This document shows, in pieces, positions 55,609-64,000 of a DNA stretch of 64,000 nt (its first letter is position 1; each line of letters opens with the position of its first letter). The DNA is from Luteimonas endophytica. GTDB taxonomy: Bacteria > Pseudomonadota > Gammaproteobacteria > Xanthomonadales > Xanthomonadaceae. The notes beneath the pieces were generated by a model, which was not told where the DNA came from, searched no databases, and saw only the letters and a list, made by a program, of their open reading frames with translations. The translations under genes were made by a program, and so were the position numbers. The stretch lies in assembly GCF_029887875.1 (NCBI RefSeq), contig NZ_JARXRM010000008.1, forward strand, positions 96,782 to 160,781. Reading direction: 5' to 3'.

Positions 55609-56936
55609 GCCGCCCGCCCCGGCTCGAGCAGGGTCGGCGCACGCTGCGCGCAGTGGTTCACGCAGGCCTCGATCCCGGCGAATTCGACGATGCCGTACCA
55701 GAACACCTTCCAGCGCTCCTGCCGGTAGCTGCCGTCGGATTCGGAATAGTAGAACTGGTTGACGGCGTTGTGGTGGCGCGAGCGCCAGAACAGGCGCGGG
55801 GTCCGCTCGCGCATCACCTGCCACACCGCGCGCCCCAGGCCTTCGCCCTGGGCGTCGTCGAGCACGGCGAACTTGTCCAGATACACGCCGCAGTCCTCGT
55901 CGGTCAGCACGATCGCCGCACGGTAGTTTTCGCTGACGTAGGCGCGCAGCAGCCGGGTGCGCTCGAAGTAGTCCGGCGCCAGCGCCCGGCCGAAGCTGGA
56001 TTCGATCAGGCCGCGCAGCCGCGGCAGGTCGAGCTCGCTCCACGCCGCCGCCTGGAGGACCCGCTCGCCGCGGCGCACCAGGGTGCCCGAGCCGCGATGG
56101 GTGAACAGCTCCTTGGCCAGGTCCGCCGGCCGGGTGATGGAGACCGACGACGCCAGCGGCAGGTCGTCGAGCAGGCGCTTGATCTGCTCGATCTTCAGGC
56201 GCATGCCGCCGTTGAGCCAGGGCTGCGCCATCAGGTGCTCGTACTCGGTCGACAGGTTGATCGAGTCGATGACCCGGCCGGCGTCGTCGAGCAGGCCGCC
56301 GGTACCGGTGAGGAAGATGATCTTGTACGGCTGCAGCATCCGTACCAGCTCGTTGGCGGAGACGTCGGCGTTGACGTTGAGGATCTGCCCGGACGGGGTC
56401 TCGCCGAGGCTGGCGATGACCGGGATCGAGCCGGCCTGCAGGCTGGCCTCGATCGGCGCGAGGTTGACCGCCTTCACCTCGCCGACAAGGCCGTAGGTCT
56501 CGCGGTCGAGGTACTCGGCCTCGAACACGCCGCCGGTGATCGAGGTCGCGCGCGCATCGGCCTGCTGCAGCGCCTCCACCAGCGCGAGATTGGAGGCCTG
56601 GAACACCCGGCGCACGATCGCCAGCGCCTCCGGCGTGGTGACGCGCAGGCCGTCGAGCGTGCGTTTTTCGATGCCCGCCGCGGCCAGCTCCGCGTCCAGC
56701 TGCGGGCCGGCGCCGTGCACCACGATCGGGGTCAGTCCGACCTGCTGCAAAAAAGACAGCGAAGAAGTCAGCGCCTCGAGATCGTCGCGCAGCACCGCAC
56801 CGCCGACCTTGACCACGGCGAAGCGCTTGGCGTCCAGCTGCGAGAAACGCTTGAGGTACTGGCTGATCTCCTTGGCGCTGGCCATGCTGGAGAGCAGCCG
56901 GATGATGGTCTGGCGGGTCTGGGTGTGGGCTTGCAT
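55605..56936 (-). CDS. argB: Bifunctional N-acetylglutamate synthase/kinase (Xanthomonas type)
   Basis: A 443-residue fusion. The N-terminal amino-acid-kinase domain (about 20-290) has [26 protein letters not shown] and [16 protein letters not shown]; the C-terminal acetyltransferase domain (about 300-443) has the [41 protein letters not shown] fold with the acyl-CoA loop QGEGLG. It performs the first two steps of arginine synthesis and replaces a separate ArgA, as described for Xanthomonas. It precedes argC with a four-base overlap. Confidence 0.93.
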   Translation of the reverse strand: MQAHTQTRQTIIRLLSSMASAKEISQYLKRFSQLDAKRFAVVKVGGAVLRDDLEALTSSLSFLQQVGLTPIVVHGAGPQLDAELAAAGIEKRTLDGLRVTTPEALAIVRRVFQASNLALVEALQQADARATSITGGVFEAEYLDRETYGLVGEVKAVNLAPIEASLQAGSIPVIASLGETPSGQILNVNADVSANELVRMLQPYKIIFLTGTGGLLDDAGRVIDSINLSTEYEHLMAQPWLNGGMRLKIEQIKRLLDDLPLASSVSITRPADLAKELFTHRGSGTLVRRGERVLQAAAWSELDLPRLRGLIESSFGRALAPDYFERTRLLRAYVSENYRAAIVLTDEDCGVYLDKFAVLDDAQGEGLGRAVWQVMRERTPRLFWRSRHHNAVNQFYYSESDGSYRQERWKVFWYGIVEFAGIEACVNHCAQRAPTLLEPGRAA

Positions 56937-57020
56937 CGCCGCGTCTGCCTGGTCCGGGAACGGGTGTGGGGGGGAATGTCGGGAGATGGCGTTTCGCGCG
57001 CCGCAAGCGGCGCGCGGCGA

Positions 57021-58118
57021 TCACGCCGGCGCCGGCCGGTCGATGACCCTGGCGACGATGTCGGTGTAGGCCAGCAGCTGGTCCAGGGCCACCCACTCGT
57101 CGGCGGTGTGGGCCTGGGCGATGTCGCCGGGGCCGAACACCAGCGCGGTCAGCCCGGCCTGGGAGAACAGCGAGGCCTCGGTCCAGAAGTCCACAGCGTT
57201 GCCGACCGGCAGCCCGAGCGCGTCGGCCAGGTCGCGCGCCTGCAGCCTCCGCTCCTCGGCCGCGGCCACCGCGCCGGCCGGCAGCGGTGGGCCGCGGAAG
57301 GTTTCCTCGTAGCGCTCCAGCGCGCCGGCCTCGACGAAGCCGCCGAAACGGGTGTGCAGGGCATCGATGTCCTGCGAGGGCAGCGGCCGGAACCCGAATC
57401 GCACCTCCGCTTCCGGCGCGATCACGTTGGCCTTGATGCCGCCTTCCACCTTGCCGACGTTGAAGCGCAGCCCGGTCAGCCCGCCGAAGCGCTCGTGCTC
57501 CTGCGACTGCACGAAATCCAGCGCCCGTGCGCCCCAGCGCATCGCCTGGTGCAGCGCATTGGCCTGCATCGCGCCGGCGCCGGAGGCGTGCCCGGCGGCG
57601 CCGCGGAAACGCAGCAGCGCGGAGGAGATCCCGCGATGAGCCAGCACCGCCTCGCAGCCGGTCGGTTCGGCGACGATCGCCTCGCTGAAGCGGTAGCCGC
57701 CCTTGAGGAAGGCCAGCACGCAGCGCGCGTCGTTGGCTTCCTCGTCGCTGGTGAACAGGAACGCCGCGTCGCCCCGGGTCGCCTGGGCGGCCGCCAGCAG
57801 GCCGGCTGCGGCGCCCTTGATGTCGCAGGCGCCCAGGCCCACCGCGCGCACGCCGTCGACGCGCAGCTTGAACGGGTCCGCGCTCCAGTGCGGCGAGTCC
57901 GGCACCGTGTCCAGGTGCACGTTGAACAGCCGCTGCGGGGTGCCGCGCACCGCCAGCAGCGAGACCGCGCCGGCGCCGTGGTCGCTCAGCTCGACGCGGA
58001 AGCCGGGCAGCTGCGCGCGGAGGTACGCGAAGATGCCGCCGCCGTCGATCGCCCGCGGTGGATTGCGCGTATCGAACGCGACCAGGGCTTCGAGGTGTCT
58101 GAGGATGGCGTCGAGCAT
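57021..58118 (-). CDS. argE': N-acetyl-citrulline (acetylornithine-type) deacetylase ArgE'
   Basis: A 365-residue M20 family zinc hydrolase. Metal ligands appear in [11 protein letters not shown] (H, D), [11 protein letters not shown] and [12 protein letters not shown]. In xanthomonads with ArgF' this enzyme acts on acetylcitrulline rather than acetylornithine, so its position between argG and argB supports that assignment. Start ATG 58118 is chosen because upstream in-frame residues belong to argG. It begins 17 bases after the argG stop. Confidence 0.9.
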   Translation of the reverse strand: MLDAILRHLEALVAFDTRNPPRAIDGGGIFAYLRAQLPGFRVELSDHGAGAVSLLAVRGTPQRLFNVHLDTVPDSPHWSADPFKLRVDGVRAVGLGACDIKGAAAGLLAAAQATRGDAAFLFTSDEEANDARCVLAFLKGGYRFSEAIVAEPTGCEAVLAHRGISSALLRFRGAAGHASGAGAMQANALHQAMRWGARALDFVQSQEHERFGGLTGLRFNVGKVEGGIKANVIAPEAEVRFGFRPLPSQDIDALHTRFGGFVEAGALERYEETFRGPPLPAGAVAAAEERRLQARDLADALGLPVGNAVDFWTEASLFSQAGLTALVFGPGDIAQAHTADEWVALDQLLAYTDIVARVIDRPAPA

Positions 58119-58121
58119 CTT

Positions 58122-58153
58122 GGGATTCCCGATTCCTACGCCCGATTCCCGGC
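58122..58153. repeat. GATTCCCGATTC-type repeats at the argG stop / argE' start
   Basis: Units of (G)GATTCCC/GATTCC repeat two to three times across the argG stop codon (58136-58138) and the start of the argG-argE' spacer. It is a variant of the GTGATT family at 17419, 59350 and 59454, and encodes the last residues of ArgG (NRA). Confidence 0.55.
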
Positions 58154-59401
58154 ACCGTTCACCTGCGCCCACAGCGTCGAGCTCATTCCGAACAGCCGGA
58201 TGAAGCCCTCCGCCTCCTCCACGCCCCAGTCCGCCGACTGCGCATACGTGGCACCCTGCGCGTGCAGCAGGTGCGGCGACGACACCGCCACGGCATCGAC
58301 GCGGCCGCCGTTGGTTTCCAGCACCACCTCGCCATTGACCATGCGCTGGGTCGAGGCCAGGAAGGCCTCCAGATCGGTCTTGAGCGGGTCGTGATAGAAG
58401 CCCTCGTACACCAGCTCGACCCACTGTCGGGCCACCGCCGGCTTGAAGCGGTTCTGCTGCTTGGTCAGCACCGCTTCCTCGAGCGCGCGGTGCGCCGCCA
58501 GCAGCGCCGCCAGGCCCGGCGCCTCGTACACGATCCGCCCCTTCAACCCGATGGTGGTGTCGCCGGTGTAGAGGCCGCGGCCGACGCCGTAGCGCGCGAA
58601 CATGGCGTTGAGCCGCGCCAGCAGCGCGGCACCGTCGAGCGCTTCGCCGTCCAGTTCCACCGCCTCGCCGGCGGCGAAACGCAACCGCGCCCGCAGCGGC
58701 TCGGCCGGCCACTCCGCGCGCGGCGCGCACCAGCCGCGCGCTTGCGCGCCGGGCGCCTCCCAGCGGTCGATTTCGCCGCCCGACAGGGTCACCCCGAGCA
58801 GGTTCTCGTTGATGGTGTAGGCCTTCTGCTTGGCGCGCACGCCGAAACCGCGCGCCTCCAGGTACTCCTGTTCGTAGGCGCGGGTCTGGGTATGTTCCTT
58901 CTGGATCTCCCGGATCGGGGCGACGATGCGGTAGCTTCCGCTGGCCTTCACCGCCAGGTCGAAGCGCACCTGGTCGTTGCCCATGCCGGTGCAGCCGTGG
59001 GCCACCGCGTCGGTGCCGAGTTCGCGCGCCCGTGCGAGGGTGGCGTCGACGATCAGGTAGCGGTCCGAGACCAGCAGCGGGTACTGCCCCTGGTAGCCCT
59101 CGCCGGCCCAGACGAAGGGCTTGACGAAACCGTCCCAGATCGCCGGCCCGCCGTCGACGGTGGCGTGGCTGGCCACCCCGAGCTCGGCGGCGCGCTGCTC
59201 GATGAAGGCGCGCTCCTGCGCATCCACGCCGCCGGTATCGGCGAACACGGTATGCACCCGCCAGCCCTGCTCCTGCAGGTAGGGCACGCAGAAGCTGGTG
59301 TCGAGCCCCCCGGAGAACGCAAGGACGATGTCCTGGCCTCCTCCGGGGGCGTGATTGGTGACTGGTGATTGGTGGTTGGTTGAAGCAGGCTGCTGCGGCA
59401 T
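58136..59401 (-). CDS. argG: Argininosuccinate synthase ArgG
   Basis: A 421-residue ATP-dependent enzyme condensing citrulline and aspartate. The ATP site [19 protein letters not shown] is clear, followed by [30 protein letters not shown] and [17 protein letters not shown]. The natural N-terminus of the family begins near DIVLAFSGG; here the only usable ATG (59401) adds [19 protein letters not shown], in which [11 protein letters not shown] is a translated repeat copy. The ribosome-binding site is weak (GAGAGG). The frame extends to 59473, which lies within the argF' end. Confidence 0.9.
   Translation of the reverse strand: MPQQPASTNHQSPVTNHAPGGGQDIVLAFSGGLDTSFCVPYLQEQGWRVHTVFADTGGVDAQERAFIEQRAAELGVASHATVDGGPAIWDGFVKPFVWAGEGYQGQYPLLVSDRYLIVDATLARARELGTDAVAHGCTGMGNDQVRFDLAVKASGSYRIVAPIREIQKEHTQTRAYEQEYLEARGFGVRAKQKAYTINENLLGVTLSGGEIDRWEAPGAQARGWCAPRAEWPAEPLRARLRFAAGEAVELDGEALDGAALLARLNAMFARYGVGRGLYTGDTTIGLKGRIVYEAPGLAALLAAHRALEEAVLTKQQNRFKPAVARQWVELVYEGFYHDPLKTDLEAFLASTQRMVNGEVVLETNGGRVDAVAVSSPHLLHAQGATYAQSADWGVEEAEGFIRLFGMSSTLWAQVNGAGNRA
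59350..59382. repeat. GTGATTGGTGACTGGTGATT repeat inside the argG start region
   Basis: Four or five tandem GTGATTG-like units (plus-strand orientation), read on the minus strand as the codons of ArgG residues 7-17. It is the same family as the units at 17419-17508 and 59454-59480. Confidence 0.7.
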
Positions 59402-59453
59402 CTGGGGGCCTCTCGGAAAGGGGGGCAATACGTCTGCTGAAGGGGTTCGCTCT

Positions 59454-59480
59454 TGCGAATCACGAATCGCCAATCACGAC
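59454..59480. repeat. GAATCACGAATCGCCAATCACG repeat at the argF' stop
   Basis: Reverse-oriented GATT-type units overlap the argF' stop codon (59474-59476) and begin the argF'-argG spacer. With the units at 59350-59382 they make a facing pair, as between pstB and phoU. Confidence 0.65.
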
Positions 59481-60481
59481 TGCGCCACCAGCGCAGCCAT
59501 CACCGCCTTCTGCACGTGCAGCCGGTTCTCGGCCTCGTCGACGGCGATGCAGGCGGGGGAATCCATCACCGCGTCGGTGGCCTTGACGTTGCGCCGCAGC
59601 GGCAGACAGTGGCTGAAGACGGCCCCGTCGGTCAGCGCCATCTTGGCCTCGTCGACGATGAAATGGCGATAGCGGTCGCGCATCGGCTTCTCGCGCTCCC
59701 AGGCGCCGAAATAGGGCAGCGCGCCCCAGCTCTTGGCGTAGACCGCGTGGGCGCCGGCGTAGGCGCTGTCTATGTCGTGGCTGACCGCGAACGAGCCGCC
59801 GCTCTCGGCGACGTTGTCGCGGGCCCAGCCGAGATAGCGCTCGTCGAGCAGGTAGTCCTCGTTCGGGCACAGCAGGGTCACGTCCATGCCCATCCGGGTG
59901 GCGATGGTCAGCGCCGAATTGGCCACCGCGGTGTTGAGCGCCTTGGGATGGTAGGTCCAGGTGAGCACGTATTTCCTGCCGCGCAGGTCGTCGCTGCCGA
60001 AGTGCTCGCGCAGCGCCAGCGCGTGCGCGAGTTCCTGGCAGGGGTGGGTGATCGTTTCCATGTTGATCACCGGCACCGTCGCGTAGCGGGCGAAGGAGCG
60101 CAGCACCCGATCCTCGCGGTCCACCGACCAGTCGGCGAACTTCGGGAACGCGCGCACCCCGATCAGGTCGACGTAGCGCGCCAGCACCCGCGCCACCTCG
60201 GCGATGTGCTCCTCGGTCTCGCCCTCCATCACCGTGCCCAGGTCGAACTCGATCGGCCACGCATCCTTGCCCGGCTGCAGCACGATGGCGTGCCCACCGA
60301 GCTGGAACGCGCCGAGTTCGAAACTGGTGCGGGTGCGCATCGAGGCGTTGAAGAACACCAGCGCGATGGAACGGCCCTTGAGCTCGTCGCCCAGGCGCCG
60401 GCGCTTGAAGCGCGCGGCCTCGGCCAGTACCGCATCGAGTTCCGCGCGGCTCCAGTCCTGGGTGTTGAGGAAGTGCTTCAT
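59474..60481 (-). CDS. argF': N-acetylornithine carbamoyltransferase ArgF'
   Basis: A 335-residue transcarbamylase that carbamoylates N-acetylornithine instead of ornithine, the Xanthomonas variant of arginine synthesis. The carbamoyl-phosphate loop is FFNASMRTRTSFELGAFQLGG; HPCQELAHALALREHFG and HCLPLRRNVKATDAVMDSP follow. The extra loop and the presence of ArgE' and fused NAGS/K distinguish it from ordinary ArgF. ATG 60481 (MKHFLNTQDWSR) is certain. It heads the arg operon behind an attenuator-like leader (60538-60699). Confidence 0.93.
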   Translation of the reverse strand: MKHFLNTQDWSRAELDAVLAEAARFKRRRLGDELKGRSIALVFFNASMRTRTSFELGAFQLGGHAIVLQPGKDAWPIEFDLGTVMEGETEEHIAEVARVLARYVDLIGVRAFPKFADWSVDREDRVLRSFARYATVPVINMETITHPCQELAHALALREHFGSDDLRGRKYVLTWTYHPKALNTAVANSALTIATRMGMDVTLLCPNEDYLLDERYLGWARDNVAESGGSFAVSHDIDSAYAGAHAVYAKSWGALPYFGAWEREKPMRDRYRHFIVDEAKMALTDGAVFSHCLPLRRNVKATDAVMDSPACIAVDEAENRLHVQKAVMAALVAQS

Positions 60482-60537
60482 CGATGGTTCCTGTCGGTCG
60501 GCGGGCGCCGGCGGGCGAAAAACCCGGCGCGAAAACG

Positions 60538-60603
60538 AAAAAACCCAGCGCGAGGCTGGGTCGGTCCTGTGAAACCCGATGCCGCGGGTCCCGGCTACCC
60601 AGC
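60538..60603 (-). promoter_or_regulatory. Attenuator of the arg operon: terminator with competing antiterminator
   Basis: On the minus strand, ACCCAGC (60561-60555) pairs with GCTGGGT (60549-60543) around a CTCGC loop, followed by six T: a Rho-independent terminator 60 bases before argF'. An upstream GCTGGGT (60603-60597) can instead pair with the same ACCCAGC, preventing the terminator. It overlaps the stop codon of the leader ORF, so ribosome position decides which forms. Classical arginine-attenuation layout; function is inferred. Confidence 0.75.
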
Positions 60604-60699
60604 TGGCTGGCAGGCTTCCGGTCGGCGCGCGCGCGAGGTCATTCCCGCCGCCATCCGGGCGGAGGTGAGGATCTGGGCGTTGGCGCGGATCTGGGTCAT
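60595..60699 (-). CDS. Arginine-containing leader peptide of the arg operon
   Basis: A 34-codon ORF starting MTQIRANAQILTSARMAAG and ending with TSRARRPEACQPAG, then TAG. Arg codons lie at positions 5, 15, 23, 25 and 26; the last three (60633-60622) cluster 18-20 bases ahead of the antiterminator sequence. AGGA lies about ten bases upstream of ATG 60699. Stalling at the Arg cluster under arginine shortage would free GCTGGGT (60603-60597); translation to the stop would mask it and allow termination. It is too short for standard gene calling. Confidence 0.65.
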   Translation of the reverse strand: MTQIRANAQILTSARMAAGMTSRARRPEACQPAG

Positions 60700-60750
60700 C
60701 GCGCGGCATCCTCGCACGAGCGGCGGGCCGCCGCAAGCGCCGGCGCGGCG

Positions 60751-61245
60751 CTACTCGCCGCTTGCGCTGACCACCGGGGTCACCGAAATCCTCACCCGGA
60801 CCCGGTTGCCCGGGTCGTAGGGCAGGCGCGAGCGATACTTGACGCCCTTGTGCACGTAGTCGACGTCGTAGCCGATCGGGCGCCGGAACTCGCGCTCGAC
60901 CGGCACCATCCGGCAATCGCCGCCAGCCGAACGGGCCACTTCCTCGACCTCGTCGGACGGGGTGAGCACGTCGCGCACAGCACCGACCACCCGCGACAGG
61001 CCGCGTCGCTCGCGATCCGGCACCGGGCTCTCGGCCGCTTCGGGTTCGCAGCGCTCGACCATGCTGGTCGCGCGCAGCGTCTGGTACACCGGCTCGGCGC
61101 TGAGCACCCGGGCGTAGTCGATGCGCACGTTCTCGGGCGGTGGCGGGGGCGGCGCCCGGTCCTGCGGCTCGTCCTGGGCCACGACCGGCGCCGCCACGAC
61201 GGCGGCGAGCAGCAGGGTGGTCAGGGCGAGGAAGGTGCGCAGCAT
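60751..61245 (-). CDS. Exported protein resembling the UmoD-type periplasmic family
   Basis: A 164-residue protein with a signal peptide (residues 1-23) and a beta-rich C-terminus: YDVDYVHKGVKYRSRLPYDPGNRVRVRISVTP, seen at the end of xanthomonad UmoD/SlyB-like glycine-zipper proteins, preceded by the family's AEPVYQTLRATSMVERC opening. The glycine-zipper membrane region of longer relatives is missing. Start 61245 (MLRTFLALTTLLLA) is clear. Downstream lies the arg leader; role unknown. Confidence 0.7.
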   Translation of the reverse strand: MLRTFLALTTLLLAAVVAAPVVAQDEPQDRAPPPPPPENVRIDYARVLSAEPVYQTLRATSMVERCEPEAAESPVPDRERRGLSRVVGAVRDVLTPSDEVEEVARSAGGDCRMVPVEREFRRPIGYDVDYVHKGVKYRSRLPYDPGNRVRVRISVTPVVSASGE

Positions 61246-61401
61246 CGGGATCCCGGCGGCCGAGTTCCCCGAGTGTAGGCCGCGCCCGCGGCGAACGGCT
61301 GAATCGCCGCTGTCGTGACCTTCACGCGACCGGTAGAATCCAGGGCCGGCCGGCGACTCTCGACACTCACGGGTCGCCGGCGTCCGCTTCCCTGCCCGCC
61401 G

Positions 61402-62847
61402 ATGAGCCTGCGCCTCTTCAACAGCCTGACCCGCCGGGTCGAACCGTTCGCGCCGCTGGACCCGTCCTGTCCGACGATGTACCTGTGCGGGCCCACGGTC
61501 TACAACTACGTGCATATCGGCAACGCCCGCGGGCCGGTGGTGTTCGGGGTGCTCGCGGCGCTGCTGCGCCGCCGCTTCGGCGGGCTGCGCTACGCCCGCA
61601 ACGTCACCGACGTCGACGACAAGATCAACGCCGCGGCCAGGGAGCTGGGGGTGCCGATCTCGGCGATCACCTCCCGCTACGCGGCCGCCTACCGCGACGA
61701 CATGGCCGCCCTGGGCGTCGAGCCGCCGGACCTCGAGCCCGAGGCGACCGCGCACATCGCCGAGATCGTGGCGATGATCGAACGCCTGGTGGCCGGCGGC
61801 CACGCCTACTCGGCCGACGGCCACGTGCTGTTCGCGGTCGCCAGCTTCGAGGGCTACGGGAAGCTGTCGCGGCGCGACACCGAAGAAATGCTGGCCGGCG
61901 CGCGGATCGAGATCGCCCCCTACAAGCGCGACCCGGGCGATTTCGTGCTGTGGAAGCCATCCAGCGACGACCTGCCGGGATGGGACTCGCCGTGGGGTCG
62001 GGGCCGCCCGGGCTGGCACATCGAATGCTCGGCGATGGCCGCGGCGCACCTGGGGGAAACCATCGACATCCACGCCGGCGGCGTCGACCTGCAGTTTCCG
62101 CACCACGAGAACGAGATCGCGCAGAGCGAGTGCGCGCACGGTGGCCGCACCTTCGCCCGGTTCTGGCTGCACAACGGCATGCTGACGCTGTCCGGCGCCA
62201 AGATGTCCAAATCGGTGGGCAACATCGAGAAAGTCAACGACCTGTTGCGGAAGCACCCGCCGGAGGCGTTGCGCTACGCCCTGCTGTCGGCGCACTACCG
62301 GCAGCCGCTGGACTGGTCGGACGAACTGATCGAATCCAGCACCCGCACCCTGGACAGGCTCTACGGCACGCTGCGCGACAGCGGGCGGTTCGGCGGCCCG
62401 GTGGCGGACGCGCGCGCCGGCGGCGTGCGCGCGGGCCATTCGCCCGCGGTGCCGGCGCCGATCGAGGACGCCCTCGACGACGACCTCAATACCCCGAAGG
62501 CGCTGGCCGAGCTGGCCGCGATCGCAAGCCGGACCCGCCAGCTGCGCAACGAACTCGCCCATGACCCCCGGGCATCCAGCGAGAGGAGCGATGCACTGAC
62601 GCGGCTGGCCAGCGAACTGCGCGGCGCCGGTGCCGCGCTGGGCCTGCTGCAGCAGGATCCGGCGGATTGGTTCGGGCGCGGCGCCAGCGATGCCGACGAC
62701 GCGCGCATCCAGGCACTGATCGACGAACGCGCCGCAGCCAAGCAGAACCGCGACTTCACCCGCGCCGATGCGATCCGCGACGGCCTCGCGGCCGAGGGCG
62801 TACTGCTCGAGGACACCCCGGAGGGCGTGCGCTGGAAGCGGGCCTGA
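61402..62847 (+). CDS. cysS: Cysteinyl-tRNA synthetase CysS
   Basis: A 481-residue class I synthetase. [18 protein letters not shown] contains the HIGH-type motif and zinc-ligand Cys; [10 protein letters not shown] and [14 protein letters not shown] give the remaining zinc site; KMSKSVGN is the KMSKS loop. A helical anticodon-binding domain ends in [17 protein letters not shown] 61402 (MSLRLFNSL) fits the family; the frame is open 87 bases further upstream without homology. The hisS and cysS genes are not neighbours in most relatives. Confidence 0.96.
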   Translation: MSLRLFNSLTRRVEPFAPLDPSCPTMYLCGPTVYNYVHIGNARGPVVFGVLAALLRRRFGGLRYARNVTDVDDKINAAARELGVPISAITSRYAAAYRDDMAALGVEPPDLEPEATAHIAEIVAMIERLVAGGHAYSADGHVLFAVASFEGYGKLSRRDTEEMLAGARIEIAPYKRDPGDFVLWKPSSDDLPGWDSPWGRGRPGWHIECSAMAAAHLGETIDIHAGGVDLQFPHHENEIAQSECAHGGRTFARFWLHNGMLTLSGAKMSKSVGNIEKVNDLLRKHPPEALRYALLSAHYRQPLDWSDELIESSTRTLDRLYGTLRDSGRFGGPVADARAGGVRAGHSPAVPAPIEDALDDDLNTPKALAELAAIASRTRQLRNELAHDPRASSERSDALTRLASELRGAGAALGLLQQDPADWFGRGASDADDARIQALIDERAAAKQNRDFTRADAIRDGLAAEGVLLEDTPEGVRWKRA

Positions 62848-63005
62848 GCGTCGCGCGCGCCGCCCCGGATAGCACCGGCGAGACAATGGCCGCGCCCCGC
62901 CGCTCGCCGGCTTGAATCGCGACCGGCGCAGACCCACTTCCTGATCGGGCTTCCTTTCTTCCGCGTTGCGGCCGCCCGGCCGCCACCGCGACACCCAGGC
63001 GTATC

Positions 63006-63443
63006 GTGACCCATATCTTCCCGCTCGAACCGACTCCCGAAGCCGCCCAGGCCGCGATCCGCGACGAGTTCGCGTTCTTCGGCGACTGGTCGGAGCGCTA
63101 CCAGTACCTGATCGACCTCGGCCGCAAGCTGCCGGAGTTCCCGGACGCGTGGAAAGTCGAGGAGAACCGGCTGCTCGGCTGCCAGTCGATGGTCTGGATC
63201 GTGCCTTCGGGCGATGCCGACAGGCTCGATTTCGCAGCGGTCAGCGATTCGGCGATCGTGTCCGGGCTCATCTATCTCGCCCTGCGCGTCTACTCCGGGC
63301 GCAGCGCCCGCCAGATCCTGGATACGGACGCCGACTACATCGCCGCGATCGGCCTGGCCAAGCACCTCTCGCCGACCCGCAGCAACGGCCTGGCCGCGCT
63401 GCTGGCCTACATCCGCGAGCGGGCGCAGCGCGCCCTGCAGTAG
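63006..63443 (+). CDS. sufE: Cysteine desulfuration protein SufE
   Basis: A 145-residue sulfur-acceptor protein that stimulates the SufS cysteine desulfurase and passes sulfur to the SufBCD scaffold for iron-sulfur cluster assembly. The active-site cysteine is in VEENRLLGCQSMVW (C59), with SNGLAALLAYIR near the end. GTG 63006 is the only start in the right place. It follows cysS by 158 bases; the pairing with a cysteine synthetase is interesting but no shared regulation is visible. Confidence 0.93.
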   Translation: MTHIFPLEPTPEAAQAAIRDEFAFFGDWSERYQYLIDLGRKLPEFPDAWKVEENRLLGCQSMVWIVPSGDADRLDFAAVSDSAIVSGLIYLALRVYSGRSARQILDTDADYIAAIGLAKHLSPTRSNGLAALLAYIRERAQRALQ

Positions 63444-63513
63444 CCTGGCGTCTTCCGGGCATCCCCGCACGGCGTCGCGCGTCCCGGGCCCAGCAGGCCC
63501 TTCCGGAAACGAA

Positions 63514-63535
63514 GAACCCGGCCTGAGCCGGGTTC
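63514..63535 (+). terminator. Hairpin terminator between sufE and dksA
   Basis: A 9-bp perfect stem (GAACCCGGC/GCCGGGTTC) with CTGA loop lies 70 bases after sufE and 24 bases past the dksA end. T-content is low on both strands (TCTCGAT after the stem on plus, TTCGTTTCC on minus), so it could serve both convergent genes weakly. Confidence 0.6.
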
Positions 63536-63559
63536 TCGATGCGACCTGCAGGCGCGCGA

Positions 63560-64000
63560 TCAGTCGCCGATCTGCTTCTGCAGGTGCTCCCAGCGCTCCT
63601 GCTCGTCGATGGTGCGCTCGGCGGTCAGGCGCGCTTCCAGACGCTCCAGGCCGATCTCCTCGCCCGAATCGACGCTGTAACCGTACTCGCCGGAGTCGAC
63701 CCGCTTGAGGGTGCTGTCGATCTTGCCGATCAGCTTGCGGTAGCGGTCGCGGGTGCGCAGCTCGAGCGAGTTCTCGGTCTCGCGGGTGGCGCGCTCGGCC
63801 TCGTCGCCGACGTCGCGCACCTCTTCCTTGAGATTCTCGATGGTCTGCTTGGATTCCTCCACCAGGTCCGCGCGCCACTTCAGCAGGCGCTGGCGGAAAT
63901 ACTCGAGCTGCAGCGGCCCCATGTACTCCTCGTCCGGCGCCGGGCGGTAGCCTTCGGGCAGGATCGGGCGGCCAGTTTCCGCATCGGTCTTGTATTCGAT
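63560..64000 (-). CDS. dksA: RNA polymerase-binding transcription factor DksA (N-terminus beyond window)
   Basis: Cofactor for ppGpp on RNA polymerase in the stringent response. At least 147 residues are inside the window: IEYKTDAETGRPILPEGY, then EEYMGPLQLEYFRQRLLKW, the coiled coil with its DxxDxA-type tip (EVRDVGDEAERATRETENSLEL) and RDRYRKLIGKIDSTLKRVDSGEYGYSVDSG. The four zinc-finger cysteine positions are Ser, Ser, Thr and Glu, so no zinc can bind. The start lies beyond base 64000. Confidence 0.93.
   Translation of the reverse strand: MEYKTDAETGRPILPEGYRPAPDEEYMGPLQLEYFRQRLLKWRADLVEESKQTIENLKEEVRDVGDEAERATRETENSLELRTRDRYRKLIGKIDSTLKRVDSGEYGYSVDSGEEIGLERLEARLTAERTIDEQERWEHLQKQIGD

Noticed and set aside
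1-64000. CRISPR array
   Set aside because: No regularly spaced short direct repeats with unique spacers; the only periodic array is the 105-bp REP tandem.

Overview
The window is a GC-rich chromosomal segment with strong Xanthomonadaceae (Lysobacteraceae) hallmarks. The arginine pathway is of the Xanthomonas type: N-acetylornithine carbamoyltransferase ArgF', acetylcitrulline deacetylase ArgE' and a fused N-acetylglutamate synthase/kinase. The histidine operon is headed by a TrpR-like HisR repressor. DksA lacks zinc-binding cysteines, and REP-like GTAG palindromes and short GTGATT-type repeats are scattered between genes. A Luteimonas/Lysobacter-like organism fits best; the species cannot be named from sequence alone.

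Layout. 1-3.5 kb: serC (cut by the window edge), msrPQ (periplasmic methionine sulfoxide repair) and an FHA-domain membrane protein. 3.6-9.8 kb: a lipid and inclusion-body neighbourhood holding a PHA-granule-associated protein, an FFLEELY-type protein, a patatin phospholipase, a phasin, a membrane-anchored nuclease-fold protein and a two-domain fatty-acyl-CoA-reductase-like protein. 10-18.2 kb: phosphate genes (phoX, pstS-pstC-pstA-pstB-phoU) with an acyl-CoA-binding protein and a TetR regulator. A 557-base gap before pstS carries two PhoB-box-like repeat arrays and a candidate small RNA ending at a strong terminator. 18.4-20.4 kb: hvfABC, a predicted copper-binding RiPP operon. 20.4-25.7 kb: a Nudix hydrolase and three sodium-coupled transporters of different families. 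25.7-31 kb: methionine salvage mtnB-mtnD-mtnC, a monooxygenase-fold exported protein, a C13 peptidase and a metallophosphoesterase. 31.2-38.8 kb: the complete minus-strand operon hisR-hisG-D-C-B-H-A-F-IE with a 26-bp palindromic operator. 39-42.8 kb: hisS overlapping an unusually long histidine ammonia-lyase and a small membrane protein.

43-51.9 kb is an accessory block between a tRNA-Pro(CGG) gene and proB. It contains unfamiliar genes, two decayed genes, a PIN-like protein with a small partner, a HEPN-motif protein, a four-gene operon of exported proteins that includes an orphan RHS-core fragment, and a fragment resembling DotA/TraY. No integrase or att repeats were found, so it looks like an eroded island.

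51.9-60.7 kb: minus-strand arginine/proline genes argF'-argG-argE'-argB(A)-argC-argH and proB. Upstream of argF' is a 34-codon, arginine-containing leader ORF with an antiterminator/terminator pair, which reads as a classical transcription attenuator. 60.7-64 kb: a small exported protein, cysS, sufE and the C-terminal part of dksA.

Strongest leads for follow-up: the arginine attenuator, the PhoB-associated small-RNA candidate, hvfABC without hvfD, the exported RHS/JAB-like operon, and GTGATT repeats that have entered the start of argG.
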